In this document: one piece after another, positions 6,540 to 14,632 of the stretch
How positions within the stretch are numbered: position 1 is the stretch's first letter
Layout: every line of letters begins with the position of its first letter
From: Chloroflexota bacterium
GTDB lineage: Bacteria; Chloroflexota; Dehalococcoidia; GIF9; UBA5620
DNA length: 23,101 nt
Reading direction: 5' to 3'
NCBI GenBank assembly: GCA_026389735.1
Contig: JAPLHH010000112.1
Span: 1-23,101 of the forward strand
Notes under the pieces: model-generated
Seen by the model: only the letters and a program-made list of their open reading frames with translations
What the model was told of the DNA's origin: nothing
The model's database searches: none
Program-made: the position numbers and the translations under genes

Positions 6540-7688
6540 ATGCTCGAGTTTGTGGCCATGAGCTGGCAGTGGATATTACTAAGTTTAATAGCCATTGTTG
6601 TGATAGCTATAATTCTCCTGGCCAAGCCAGTTAAGGTTGGGCTCAGAACCGCCGCTGCGATACTGGATTTGGGTGTCAGCTATAAACAGAATGCCAAGGC
6701 TATACGGAAAAACATTCTTATCTCCGAGGTTACCTATTCCTCTGGTGACAGAGATATCGCTGCCAATTTGTATCGTCCGGATGACCAGCGCCGACATTCC
6801 GGCCTAATCCTGGCCCATGGCGCTGTCAAGGGTGGTAAAGATGACAGGGCACTGAGGTTCGCCGGCCAAAGCCTGGCCCGCGCCGGCTATGTGGCTCTGG
6901 TGCCGCAGTTGGATAATCTGAGGAATTTTCGGCTTCACCAAGATGATATAGACGTCTTGGTCGCTAGCTTTCAATATCTCGCCAGACAAGAATTCAGCAA
7001 CGGAAAGATAGGCATACTGGGCATCTGCCTCAGTGCCCCGCTGGCGCTGCTGGCTGCTACCGAGCCAAGTATCAACCAGGATGTAGCCGTTGTCAGCTCT
7101 TGGGGCGGCTTTTACAACATAAACGACTGGCTGCAGGCTGTTATTTCTGAGCGCTACATTGATGAGGGTACGGCTAAACCGTGGTGGCCGCGTGCCGTTT
7201 TGATAGAAGAAACTCCAAAGTGGCTGATTGAACTGTTGCCTGACCCTTCGGACAGAGTCTGCATAGAGGAAATGCTGAGAGGGAACTCCACGGATTCTGT
7301 TAAGAGCAACCTCTCCCCCTCAGGACGGGCCATGTATGAACTACTTACTAATCGTGACCCTGAGCGAGTAAAAGACCTCTGGGCAAGGCTCGACCCGAAA
7401 ATATTGCAGACTCTTAATAACCTGTCACCCCACCTGAAGATTGCTCAACTCAAAACAAAAATAGCTATTATCCACACCTTTACGGATGATGTCATACCCT
7501 GGGTAGAATCCTGCAAGCTTGCCGGCGCCATCAAGGATGAAAATAAGATTTACTTCAGGGTCTTTCGCCAGTTCTACCATGTCAGCATCGAGGACCTGTT
7601 AAAGGCGCGTATATCCAATCTCTACAATGTCATCTCCGAGGCTGTCCAGTTCTATCTTTACATGTACTCTATCCTTTACCAATTATGA
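6540..7688 (+). CDS. Membrane-anchored alpha/beta hydrolase, dienelactone-hydrolase-like, Cys nucleophile
   Basis: A 382-residue protein with an N-terminal membrane segment (about residues 9-28, WQWILLSLIAIVVIAIILLA) and an alpha/beta hydrolase domain from about residue 60. The oxyanion region is LILAHGA. The nucleophile elbow reads G-I-C-L-S-A (C163), the cysteine form seen in dienelactone hydrolases rather than the usual G-x-S-x-G. The acid is likely D316 or D317 (TFTDDVIPW) and the base H347 (QFYHVSIED). The anchor would hold the domain at the membrane; which face cannot be read with confidence. ATG 6540 is preceded only by a weak GGTG; ATG 6558 is an alternative. It follows the SGNH gene by 64 bases and may share its transcript. 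Substrate unknown. Confidence 0.8.
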   Translation: MLEFVAMSWQWILLSLIAIVVIAIILLAKPVKVGLRTAAAILDLGVSYKQNAKAIRKNILISEVTYSSGDRDIAANLYRPDDQRRHSGLILAHGAVKGGKDDRALRFAGQSLARAGYVALVPQLDNLRNFRLHQDDIDVLVASFQYLARQEFSNGKIGILGICLSAPLALLAATEPSINQDVAVVSSWGGFYNINDWLQAVISERYIDEGTAKPWWPRAVLIEETPKWLIELLPDPSDRVCIEEMLRGNSTDSVKSNLSPSGRAMYELLTNRDPERVKDLWARLDPKILQTLNNLSPHLKIAQLKTKIAIIHTFTDDVIPWVESCKLAGAIKDENKIYFRVFRQFYHVSIEDLLKARISNLYNVISEAVQFYLYMYSILYQL

Positions 7689-7773
7689 AGACGAAATAAA
7701 CCTATCTATTTGTCTGTGTCCGCGGCGGTGGGATGGCAGCACTATTTGTTGGTCTCCTGCGCCAGGCCGCACA

Positions 7774-7803
7774 TTGACGCTTGACACTGCTGGTCACTAT
7801 AAT
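7774..7803 (+). promoter_or_regulatory. Probable promoter upstream of the tiny ORFs
   Basis: TTGACG at 7774-7779, an 18-base spacer and a perfect TATAAT at 7798-7803. The nearer TTGACA at 7781 is only 11 bases from the -10 box and is unlikely to act with it. Confidence 0.5.
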
Positions 7804-7806
7804 GGG

Positions 7807-7917
7807 TTGAGCGACGAAGCGAACAGAGAGGCTGTTAAAGCTGGTGATGTGCAGATAGTGTCAAGCACTGTTAGGCGTCATAAGATTGACACGACTTCTG
7901 CAGAAGTATTGAGGTAA
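7807..7917 (+). CDS. Possible 36-residue hydrophilic ORF
   Basis: TTG at 7807 opens a 36-codon frame reading (M)SDEANREAVKAGDVQIVS and ending EVLR. It lies at the predicted transcription start of the promoter at 7774 and stops 6 bases before the next small ORF. A TTG start with no ribosome binding site is a serious weakness. No family recognised; it may simply be leader RNA. Confidence 0.2.
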   Translation: MSDEANREAVKAGDVQIVSSTVRRHKIDTTSAEVLR

Positions 7918-7923
7918 TACCTC

Positions 7924-8034
7924 ATGAATGTACGAAAGTTCGACTGGATTGTATTTTACGCACTGTGGGTGCTGTGGATATTCCTCTTGCCGTTCATGTA
8001 TATCTTGGCTGCTGTGAGAGCTCGAAAGAGTTGA
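7924..8034 (+). CDS. Small single-span membrane protein (36 aa), possibly half of a two-span protein
   Basis: ATG 7924 follows GAGG and encodes MNVRKFDWIVFYALWVLWIF and then LLPFMYILAAVRARKS. The central 25 residues are strongly hydrophobic and flanked by basic residues, a clear membrane span. The ribosome binding site lies in a small inverted repeat, GAGGT-AAT-ACCTC, ending just before the ATG. After the TGA (8032) the same frame stays open to TAG at 8124, encoding a second hydrophobic span (LVTAIVIVIW) with no standard ATG. The pair may be a two-span protein interrupted by a nonsense codon. It precedes the monoacylglycerol-lipase-like gene and may be co-transcribed. Function unknown. Confidence 0.45.
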   Translation: MNVRKFDWIVFYALWVLWIFLLPFMYILAAVRARKS

Positions 8035-8128
8035 GAGATAGGAGTTCCAACCTTCAAAAAACTGCGTATTTTGGTGACGGCAATAGTCATCGTGATTTGG
8101 CAAATTGTGGAAAAAAGGAGGTAGTCGC

Positions 8129-8962
8129 ATGAAACACAAGGAAGGCAGATTCAAAGGGCTTAAAAATTTTAGCTTGTATTACCAGTGCTGGCTGCCAGAC
8201 AAAAGCCCCAAGGCGGTGCTGCTGGTCGCCCACGGCCTGGCTGAGCACAGCGGCCGCTATAAAAACCTGGTCAATTACTTCGTGCCCAAAGGCTATGCCG
8301 TCTATGCCCTTGACTATCGGGGACATGGCAGGTCGGAGGGTATGCGCTCCTATGTTGACCGGTTTTCTGATTACCTTGCGGACTTCAAGACCTTTTTTGA
8401 TATAGTACGTAAAGCACATAAAGATGCCAAGATTTTCCTCGTCGGCCACAGTCTGGGAGCAACCATTGCCATCCCCTATGCTGTCGAACGACAGCAGGAG
8501 TTGGCCGGTATGATAACGTCTGGTGCAAGTCTGGTAGCCAGCCCCACCGTATCGCCGGCGCTGATTGCTATAGCCGGGGTGCTCTCAGCACTCCTGCCTA
8601 AAATGGGTGTCACTGTCATTGATGCCTCTACTATCAGCCGGGATAAGGCCGTTGTTGACGCTTATGTGAATGACCCGCTCGTGTTCCGTGGCAAGATACC
8701 TGCCCGGACGGGGGCTGAACTGGTCAAGATGTGGAAGACGCTGCCGGAGCAAATGCCGGAGATAAAGTTGCCTATCCTGATTATGCATGGTTCCGTTGAC
8801 CGGCTATGTGATCCGGCGGGCAGCAAGCTGCTGTATGAGCGGGTAGGTTCAAAAGACAAGACACTGAAGCTTTACGACGGCTTCTACCATGAGATCTACA
8901 ATGAGCCCGAGCACAAAAAGGTCATGGCTGACGTAGAAGCTTGGTTGACCAAACACCTGTGA
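8129..8962 (+). CDS. Alpha/beta hydrolase, monoacylglycerol lipase / lysophospholipase-like
   Basis: A 277-residue serine hydrolase. The pattern V-A-H-G-L-A-E-H-S-G-R-Y (about 33-44) followed by D-Y-R-G-H-G-R-S-E-G is typical of monoglyceride lipases. The nucleophile is S108 in GHSLG, the acid D224 in MHGSVDRLCD, and the base H254 in FYHEIYNEPE. The length matches bacterial monoacylglycerol lipases, which release glycerol and a fatty acid. The start is ATG 8129 because AAGGAGGT precedes it at the right distance; an in-frame TTG at 8105 would place that site inside the gene. No signal peptide, so probably cytoplasmic. glpK and glpD follow on the same strand, which suggests, without proving, that released glycerol enters that pathway. 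Confidence 0.85.
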   Translation: MKHKEGRFKGLKNFSLYYQCWLPDKSPKAVLLVAHGLAEHSGRYKNLVNYFVPKGYAVYALDYRGHGRSEGMRSYVDRFSDYLADFKTFFDIVRKAHKDAKIFLVGHSLGATIAIPYAVERQQELAGMITSGASLVASPTVSPALIAIAGVLSALLPKMGVTVIDASTISRDKAVVDAYVNDPLVFRGKIPARTGAELVKMWKTLPEQMPEIKLPILIMHGSVDRLCDPAGSKLLYERVGSKDKTLKLYDGFYHEIYNEPEHKKVMADVEAWLTKHL

Positions 8963-9008
8963 CCTAGCCAGAGTCGGGTCCCGTATAACATCCCGTATAA
9001 CAGATGTA

Positions 9009-9031
9009 GGGACAGGTCTTTAAACATGTCC
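9009..9031. repeat. Imperfect hairpin after the lipase gene
   Basis: GGACA (9010-9014) pairs with TGTCC (9027-9031) around GGTCTTTAAACA. The CTTTAA centre recalls the TTTA-loop hairpins at 10757-10799. It could act as a weak terminator but has no T run. Confidence 0.4.
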
Positions 9032-9057
9032 GTAAGTGGACTTGCCTGCTCTCCACC

Positions 9058-9134
9058 GAGATTGCTTCGTCGCTCACGCTCCTCGCAATGACACCCTTTT
9101 TCATCCGTCATTGCGAGCGAAGCGTGGCAATCTC
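9058..9134. repeat. Dispersed palindromic repeat, family A (inverted pair)
   Basis: GAGATTGCTTCGTCG...CGCAATGAC (9058-9092) and GTCATTGCGAGCGAAGCG...GGCAATCTC (9107-9134) are inverted copies separated by 14 bases, forming a large imperfect palindrome. Related arms occur at 5097-5131, 20037-20071 and 20128-20157. It lies between the lipase gene and glpK. Confidence 0.8.
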
Positions 9135-9228
9135 ACCGCACTCCTTCTGGCTGGGAGAACGGTTGTCGGTGTGTCCACCTATGTGGTATCCTACGCACGA
9201 TATTCAGCTCTTCTTTTGAGGGTTCTTT

Positions 9229-10731
9229 ATGCCTGCCAAAGGCTATATCTTAGTCATAGACCAAGGGACCACGGGCAGCGCTGCACTCCTCTTCGATGAG
9301 ACTGGGCAGGTGGTCTCCAGCGCCGACCGCGAAATCCGACAGATTTATCCCCAACCCGGCTGGGTGGAGCATGACCCGCAGGAGATTTTCCGCACCTCTC
9401 TGGAAGTGGCCCGGGAAGCCCTCCAGAAGGCAGGGATAACTGCCTCCCAGGTGAAAGGCATGGGCATCACCAACCAGCGGGAGACTACCGTGGTATGGGA
9501 CCGCCGCACCGGGGAGCCGGTGAGCAATGCCATAGTCTGGCAGTGCCGCCGCACCGCCCCGCTATGCGAAGAGCTGAAAGCAAGGGGGCTAGCCCAGACC
9601 ATCAGGGAGAAGACGGGATTGCCTATAGACGCCTACTTCTCTGCCACCAAGCTGCGCTGGATTTTGGATCACATACCCGATGGGCAGCGCCGTGCCCAGC
9701 AGGGTGACCTCCTGTTCGGAACGATAGATAGCTGGCTGGTCTGGAATCTCACCGGCGGTGCTGCCCATATCACCGACTGTAGCAACGCCTCCCGCACCAT
9801 GTTGTTCAATATTCACACTCTTCAATGGGACAAGGAGCTACTTGCTGCCTTAGATATACCAGAAGTTGTTCTGCCTAAAGTGATGCCTTCCAGTCATGTT
9901 TACGGGGAGGTTGCCGCTGGCCTTCTCGGGGATTCTCTGGGGCCATTGGGTGGCATAGCCGGCGACCAGCAGGCGGCCCTGTTCGGTCAGGGGTGCTACG
10001 ATGTCGGCATGGCCAAGAATACCTACGGAACCGGCTCATTCATCTTGCTCAATACCGGCGACAGGCCGGTGCCCTCGCAGAAAGGCTTGGTAACGACTGT
10101 GGCCTGGGGACTTGGGGGTAAGGTTGCCTATGCAATGGAGGGGAGCATCTTCATTACCGGGGCGGCAGTTCAGTGGTTACGGGACGGCCTGGCGATAATA
10201 GCCAACTCTGCTGAGAGCGAGACACTCGCCCGCTCCGTTCCCGATAACGGTGGGGTCTACTTTGTTCCCGCCTTTGTCGGGCTGGGTGCTCCTTACTGGG
10301 ATATGTATGCTCGAGGCACCATCGTTGGGCTTACTCGGGGCGCCACCAGAGGGCATCTGGCAAGAGCTACGCTTGAGGCCATCGCCTATCAAGTTCGGGA
10401 CGTGGTGGAGGCTATGGGCGCCGAAGCCGGCCTTAAAGTGCCACTGCTTCGAGTGGACGGTGGAGGCACTGCTAATTCACTCCTGATGCAGTTCCAGGCA
10501 GATATCCTGGGGGTGCCTATTCAGCGGGCGGCGGTGACTGAAATCACGGCGTTGGGAGCTGCCTACCTGGCGGGCTTGGCTGTGGGAATGTGGCGAGATA
10601 CTGCCCAGCTTGCTAAATTGTGGCGTGCCGCTGAGACTTACGAACCGAAGATGTCCAGTGACCAGTGCGAGACACTCTACGCCGGCTGGAAACGAGCCGT
10701 AGAACGTGCCCGAGGTTGGGTCGAGAGTTGA
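9229..10731 (+). CDS. glpK: Glycerol kinase
   Basis: Phosphorylates glycerol to sn-glycerol-3-phosphate with ATP in the cytoplasm. The 500-residue length is normal for GlpK. The N-terminus has the phosphate loop [10 protein letters not shown], followed by [25 protein letters not shown] and IVWQCRRT, all GlpK landmarks. The catalytic-aspartate region reads [13 protein letters not shown], and the second FGGY signature region lies near [23 protein letters not shown] 9229 has GAGGG about 10 bases upstream. glpD follows 125 bases later on the same strand. Because no glycerol facilitator is visible, substrate may enter by diffusion or be released inside the cell by the lipase upstream. Confidence 0.96.
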   Translation: MPAKGYILVIDQGTTGSAALLFDETGQVVSSADREIRQIYPQPGWVEHDPQEIFRTSLEVAREALQKAGITASQVKGMGITNQRETTVVWDRRTGEPVSNAIVWQCRRTAPLCEELKARGLAQTIREKTGLPIDAYFSATKLRWILDHIPDGQRRAQQGDLLFGTIDSWLVWNLTGGAAHITDCSNASRTMLFNIHTLQWDKELLAALDIPEVVLPKVMPSSHVYGEVAAGLLGDSLGPLGGIAGDQQAALFGQGCYDVGMAKNTYGTGSFILLNTGDRPVPSQKGLVTTVAWGLGGKVAYAMEGSIFITGAAVQWLRDGLAIIANSAESETLARSVPDNGGVYFVPAFVGLGAPYWDMYARGTIVGLTRGATRGHLARATLEAIAYQVRDVVEAMGAEAGLKVPLLRVDGGGTANSLLMQFQADILGVPIQRAAVTEITALGAAYLAGLAVGMWRDTAQLAKLWRAAETYEPKMSSDQCETLYAGWKRAVERARGWVES

Positions 10732-10756
10732 ATCTGATATTTCTAATTGATGTAGC

Positions 10757-10799
10757 GGCGAGGCTTTAGCCTCGCCCAATGCGACCCTTTAGGGTCGCA
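10757..10799. repeat. Two tandem perfect hairpins with TTTA loops
   Basis: GGCGAGGC-TTTA-GCCTCGCC (10757-10776) and TGCGACCC-TTTA-GGGTCGCA (10780-10799): two unrelated 8-bp perfect stems with the same TTTA tetraloop, three bases apart, between glpK and glpD. No T run follows, so Rho-independent termination is not obvious. They may slow RNA decay or uncouple the two genes, or be a repeat family. Confidence 0.8.
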
Positions 10800-10855
10800 A
10801 CTGCAGTTTAAAATATATCGTTGGTAAACACCCTTGAAGTTTGGAGAAACTAAAT

Positions 10856-12493
10856 ATGAAGAGAGATTTTGACGCCATTGCCAGGGAAAATTTCGACCTG
10901 ATTGTAATAGGCGGCGGCATTATAGGCACCGGCATTGCCCGGGATGCGTCTCTCCGCGGTATAAAGACTTTGCTCATTGAGAAGGAAGACTTTGGCTATG
11001 GTACCACTTCTCGTTCCTCGCGCTTGATTCACGGAGGACTGCGTTACCTGCGAATGCTGGAGTTTCACCTGGTGGGGCAGGACCTGCACGAGAGAGAAGT
11101 TCTATTGAAGATTGCACCTCACCTGGTGCATCCCTTCCCTTTCATCATACCCATAACCAGCCTTTATTACCAAATAGCTCTGAGCATAGGTGTGCGAATG
11201 TATGACGTGATGGCATCGGGCAAGTCTATGCTCTCCCACCAGCATCTCTCGCGCCGCGAGGCTCTGGAGACGGAGCCGGAACTTGAGGAGCTGAAAGGCC
11301 TGAGAGGTGCCATACTCTACTACGATTGCCAGGCGCCGTTTACGGAGCGGCTGGGCATAGAGAATGTGCTCTCCGCCGCGGAGCACGGAGCCACCATCAT
11401 AAACCATGCTCAGCTTACCGGCTTCCTCAGAGATGGTAATGACGTGTGCGGCATAGAAGCGCTGGATTGCCTGTCAGGAGAGGTCTATAGAGTGAAGGCA
11501 CGTCTGGTGGTCAATGCCGCCGGGCATTGGGTTGACTGCGTAAGAGACCTACTCCACGGCGGCCCGGCCAGCATTGTACGCCGGACCAAGGGCATACATC
11601 TGCTTACCCCAAAGCTCTCACAAAAGGCTCTAGTTCTCTTTTCCCCCGTAGATGGTCGTCTTTTCTTCGTTATGCCCTGGCTGGACTACACTCTCATAGG
11701 CACCACCGATACCGACTATTCCGGAGACCTTGATGCCGTTTGTGCTGACGAAAAGGATGTAGCTTATCTGCTGCAAGGAGCCCGCCAAGTCTTTCCCAAA
11801 CTGAGGAGCGAGGATGTCTTGTACACCATCGCCGGTCTGCGTTCCCTGGTTCATATTGGCGGTGAAAAGCCATCGGACATTACACGTGAGCACAAGGTGC
11901 TTGACCATAAACAGAGGGACGGCATAGAGGGCTTAATCTCGGTGCTGGGAGGCAAGATAACCGCCTACCGCGCCGTGGCCAAGGACGCAGTGGACGTGGT
12001 TTGCCGCAAGCTCGGATTGAAAGCAACGTGCACCACAGCAGAAGTGCCTCTGCCCGGAGCACCGGCCGTTTCACAGAAAACGGTGGTGGAGGCGGCTAAA
12101 GAAAGCGGTCTATCCGTAGAGACGGTAACGCATCTTGCCGACCTCTATGGCTCCTGCTTCTCACAGGTCTTGGAGTTGGTGCGACGTGACAAGCGAGGCG
12201 GGCAGCCCCTCTGTCCCCACTGCCCGGACATCCTGTCTCAGGTAGAGCACAGTGTGAAGGAAGAAAGTGCTCTTACCGTGGCCGATTTCCTGCTCCGGCG
12301 CAGCGCTATTGGTCTGGGCGCATGCCAGGGGCTGGATGCTGTGGAGACGGTGGCACAGGAGATGGGGCGTGTCCTGGGGTGGAGCAAAACTGAGCAGCAG
12401 CGGCAGGTTGAAGCCTACCGTGCCCAGGCAGCTCTATGCCAGCACTTCAGGGCTGGCTCCAGGAAACGGTCAAGGCAGACCAAGAAGGTTTGA
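10856..12493 (+). CDS. glpD: FAD-dependent glycerol-3-phosphate dehydrogenase
   Basis: Oxidises glycerol-3-phosphate to dihydroxyacetone phosphate at the membrane and passes electrons to the quinone pool. It is 545 residues. The N-terminus carries the FAD dinucleotide fold (VIGGGIIGTGIARDASLRG) and the family signature SSRLIHGGLRYL. GTTDTDY and GLRSLV lie in the middle, and the C-terminal DAO_C-like domain spans about 390-525. ATG 10856 is chosen because GGAG lies 9 bases upstream; the TTG at 10841 would overlap that site. The C-terminus ends in a basic tail (RKRSRQTKKV). Length and lack of cysteine clusters favour single-subunit GlpD over anaerobic GlpA, but the two are close relatives. It pairs with glpK upstream. 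Confidence 0.92.
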   Translation: MKRDFDAIARENFDLIVIGGGIIGTGIARDASLRGIKTLLIEKEDFGYGTTSRSSRLIHGGLRYLRMLEFHLVGQDLHEREVLLKIAPHLVHPFPFIIPITSLYYQIALSIGVRMYDVMASGKSMLSHQHLSRREALETEPELEELKGLRGAILYYDCQAPFTERLGIENVLSAAEHGATIINHAQLTGFLRDGNDVCGIEALDCLSGEVYRVKARLVVNAAGHWVDCVRDLLHGGPASIVRRTKGIHLLTPKLSQKALVLFSPVDGRLFFVMPWLDYTLIGTTDTDYSGDLDAVCADEKDVAYLLQGARQVFPKLRSEDVLYTIAGLRSLVHIGGEKPSDITREHKVLDHKQRDGIEGLISVLGGKITAYRAVAKDAVDVVCRKLGLKATCTTAEVPLPGAPAVSQKTVVEAAKESGLSVETVTHLADLYGSCFSQVLELVRRDKRGGQPLCPHCPDILSQVEHSVKEESALTVADFLLRRSAIGLGACQGLDAVETVAQEMGRVLGWSKTEQQRQVEAYRAQAALCQHFRAGSRKRSRQTKKV

Positions 12494-12527
12494 CACTCAA
12501 AGCCGACTGTGCTAACTTTTAACGCGT

Positions 12528-12602
12528 GGCAGCGTAGCTCAGTGGCAGAGCAGGGGACTCATAAGCCCTTGGTCACTGGTTCAAATCCAGTCGCTGCCAC
12601 CA
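12528..12602 (+). tRNA. tRNA-Met (anticodon CAU), CCA encoded
   Basis: Acceptor GGCAGCG pairs with CGCTGCC, the D stem is GCTC/GAGC, the anticodon loop is CTCATAA with CAT at 12560-12562, and the T stem ACTGG/CCAGT encloses TTCAAAT. Discriminator A and CCA are encoded (12599-12602). The last anticodon-stem pair is an A-G mismatch. Absence of a C-A mismatch at the acceptor end argues for an elongator tRNA. tRNA-Ile2 with modified CAU cannot be excluded. Confidence 0.93.
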
Positions 12603-12815
12603 ATCTTAAATCCCTAATCAAGCAGCTCAATAAGCTTTCTCATACTGACAGAGACAAACTATTCTCACTTTTACATTCAGCCAAAGCCTCAACCCCCTGC
12701 TTCTCCTGTCGCTTCCAAAGGTGGTATTCGAAGAGAACGACTTCCGCTGTATCTGGCTGAATATGTATGGCATTTTAACCATTGTAAATACTCTAGTAAT
12801 GAGCAATTTTATTAG
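12603..12815 (+). pseudogene. Remnant of a transposase (ISXO2/IS1595-like), internally deleted
   Basis: Immediately after the tRNA, one frame (about 12604-12680) reads NLKSLIKQLNKLSHTDRDKL and then FSLLHSA, resembling the N-terminus of ISXO2-like transposases but without a start codon. A second frame (12705-12815) reads GIRRERLPLYLAEYVWHFNH before a stop, resembling the C-terminal end of the same family. The catalytic core between them is missing and the frame differs, so the gene is dead. Family assignment is from memory of typical ends and is moderate. The remaining 140 bases before 12957 are AT-rich, with a TATAAT at 12831-12836 and a poor -35, possibly the promoter of the next gene. Confidence 0.5.
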
Positions 12816-12956
12816 CTGTTAAAAATGCTTTATAATTACAAGCTGATACATAAAAATTAGTGGCTAGAATAGCACTTTAACCTTAATATTTAAGACTAGT
12901 CTGAATGATGATATACTCATATACTAAAAATGGTTGAAGAAGGAGGTAATTAACTT

Positions 12957-13586
12957 ATGCCAGACTATGCGGCTTTAAAGGAAAAGGTGGATGAACTGGC
13001 AGCAAGAGTCTGGGATGTGCCGGCCCTTGAGGCCAGAATTAAAAAACTGGTTGCGGAGGGGATTCCCAAGAAGACACTTAACCCGAAAGAGATATTGGCC
13101 AACAAGGAGCAAATCCTCAATCGCGTTCAACTGCGGGCTGAGGAATACAACTTTATTCTCAAGAATTGTGCTCAGGGCACAGCGCTTGCCCTGATGGAAG
13201 AATTCGGTCTGGGCAATATGGAGATTATTAAGGCCTTGACCCCATTTCCCGGTGTCGGCGGTACCGGCGAGATATGTGGGGGCATAACTGGGACTCTGAT
13301 TAACTTTGGTCTCTATTTTGGCAGTGATGACCGGCTAGATTATGAAACGATGAATAACACTATAATGATTTCCCAGAAATTTATGGCCCTTTTCGAAGGC
13401 AAAATAGGGCATATGTATTGCGCTGACATCATCGAAACGGTGATACTTGGACATAGACTAAATCCCGGGGAAAGTGAAGCGGCTATGATGACATTCACGG
13501 GCGAGAAGGGTTTTGAGAAGTGTGGTCTGCCTCCGGGGGTAGGTGTCAGGCTTGCCGCTGAGTTTATTATCGATAGCATGAAGTGA
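12957..13586 (+). CDS. C_GCAxxG_C_C family redox protein
   Basis: A 209-residue protein with a helical N-terminal region (about 1-60) and the cysteine pattern of the C_GCAxxG_C_C family: C71 in N-C-A-Q-G-T, C107 in I-C-G-G-I-T-G-T-L-I-N-F-G, C155 in H-M-Y-C-A-D and C189 in E-K-C-G-L. The usual Gly before the first CA is Asn here. Members are thought to be redox-active, with cysteines that may bind a metal or iron-sulfur cluster. No signal peptide or membrane span is seen, so it is probably cytoplasmic. ATG 12957 has an ideal AAGGAGGT. DsrM-like, DsrK-like and dsrC genes follow on the same strand, suggesting a joint role in thiol or sulfur-linked electron transfer. Exact function unknown. Confidence 0.75.
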   Translation: MPDYAALKEKVDELAARVWDVPALEARIKKLVAEGIPKKTLNPKEILANKEQILNRVQLRAEEYNFILKNCAQGTALALMEEFGLGNMEIIKALTPFPGVGGTGEICGGITGTLINFGLYFGSDDRLDYETMNNTIMISQKFMALFEGKIGHMYCADIIETVILGHRLNPGESEAAMMTFTGEKGFEKCGLPPGVGVRLAAEFIIDSMK

Positions 13587-13711
13587 AGCAATAGGCATTT
13601 CACGTTTCGCCCTCCTTTTTACAGGCGCAAAGCTTTTAGTGGTCACTACACGCAAGCGAAGCTGAGTGTGGGAGGCGAGTTTACTAGATTACACTGTTCT
13701 GAGGAGTTTCC

Positions 13712-14632
13712 ATGTCTGGTATTGTTTGGCATATCTTCGCCTTTGGTGTGATTGGTATTTTTCTGATTGTGGTCACGTATCGTACGTTAGCCATCGTCAG
13801 GTTGCCGGTCCATCTGAGATGGGAACTGGCACCGATACCGCATGAGAAGGGGAAGGGCCGATATGGGGGTTCCTATCTCGAGGAGTATGAATGGTGGAAT
13901 AAGCCGCGACACCAGTCCCGTATCGCTCCAATAATATATATGGCAAAGGAGATCTTTCTGCTGAGGGGCATTTGGGAGCACAACAGGGCGTTATGGCCTT
14001 TGACATTTGCCTTTCACACGGGCATCTATCTGATTGCAGGGATGCTTTTCTTAAGCGTGGTAAACGCCGTGTTCATTATCGCTGAAGTACCGTTGTACGT
14101 CCTGAATGTTTCTCTAGGGATTGCCTCCGTTTTTGCATTAGTAGGCTATCTGCTCGGCAGCCTGGGGGCTATCGGTTTAATCCTTAAACGTGCCCTTGAT
14201 TCCAATCTCAGGCCGTTTAATACCATCACCAAGTATTTTAACCTCGTGTTTCTGGGTGCGGTCTTCATCAGTGGCGCTTACGCCTGGTTCTCTTCGCCGG
14301 ATTTCGCATCGGAAATGAGCCTCTTTATAAAAGGGCTGATTACCCTTGATGCCGGCGTAACACTTACCTTCTCACTATCGCTGCATGTAGTTATATCGTT
14401 ATTGTTCATTCTGTATCTCCCCTGGACAGACATGATTCACTTTATTGCCAAGTACTTCACCTATCATGAGATACGATGGAATGATGCCCCACAGGATGAG
14501 AAGATGGAAAGAGAGCTGCGTGGTCTTCTGGCTCAGCCCGTTAGTTGGTCGGCTGCCCATGTAGAAGCCAACGGCAAGAAAAACTGGGTAGATATTACCA
14601 CAAAGAAGACGAGTGATGAAAAAGAGTCTTAA
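13712..14632 (+). CDS. dsrM: Membrane cytochrome b subunit, DsrM/NarI-like
   Basis: A 306-residue integral membrane protein with about five to six spans: near 5-25, 95-120, 125-150, 180-200, 215-235 and 235-250. Histidines inside or at the ends of spans (FAFHTG near 105; LSLHVVISL near 227; MIHFIAKYF near 246) are candidate heme b ligands, as in NarI and DsrM. Such subunits exchange electrons between menaquinone and a cytoplasmic iron-sulfur partner. A long soluble loop (about 28-90) precedes the second span. ATG 13712 has TGAGGAG upstream. The end overlaps the start of the DsrK-like gene by 17 bases, strong evidence for a two-subunit complex. The symbol is by similarity; HmeC/HdrE-like naming is equally possible. 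Confidence 0.75.
   Translation: MSGIVWHIFAFGVIGIFLIVVTYRTLAIVRLPVHLRWELAPIPHEKGKGRYGGSYLEEYEWWNKPRHQSRIAPIIYMAKEIFLLRGIWEHNRALWPLTFAFHTGIYLIAGMLFLSVVNAVFIIAEVPLYVLNVSLGIASVFALVGYLLGSLGAIGLILKRALDSNLRPFNTITKYFNLVFLGAVFISGAYAWFSSPDFASEMSLFIKGLITLDAGVTLTFSLSLHVVISLLFILYLPWTDMIHFIAKYFTYHEIRWNDAPQDEKMERELRGLLAQPVSWSAAHVEANGKKNWVDITTKKTSDEKES

Noticed and set aside
7781..7803. TTGACA-N11-TATAAT as promoter
   Set aside because: Spacer of 11 bases is too short for sigma70; the TTGACG seven bases upstream gives a normal 18-base spacer.
8032..8034. TGA as selenocysteine codon in the small membrane ORF
   Set aside because: No convincing SECIS hairpin directly downstream and no redox motif around the position.
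9036..9299. 87-codon frame upstream of and into glpK
   Set aside because: It reads through the palindromic repeat 9058-9134 and overlaps the certain start of glpK in another frame.
12509..12760. 83-codon frame over the tRNA gene
   Set aside because: The first half is the tRNA sequence itself; only the part after the tRNA resembles coding sequence, as a transposase remnant.
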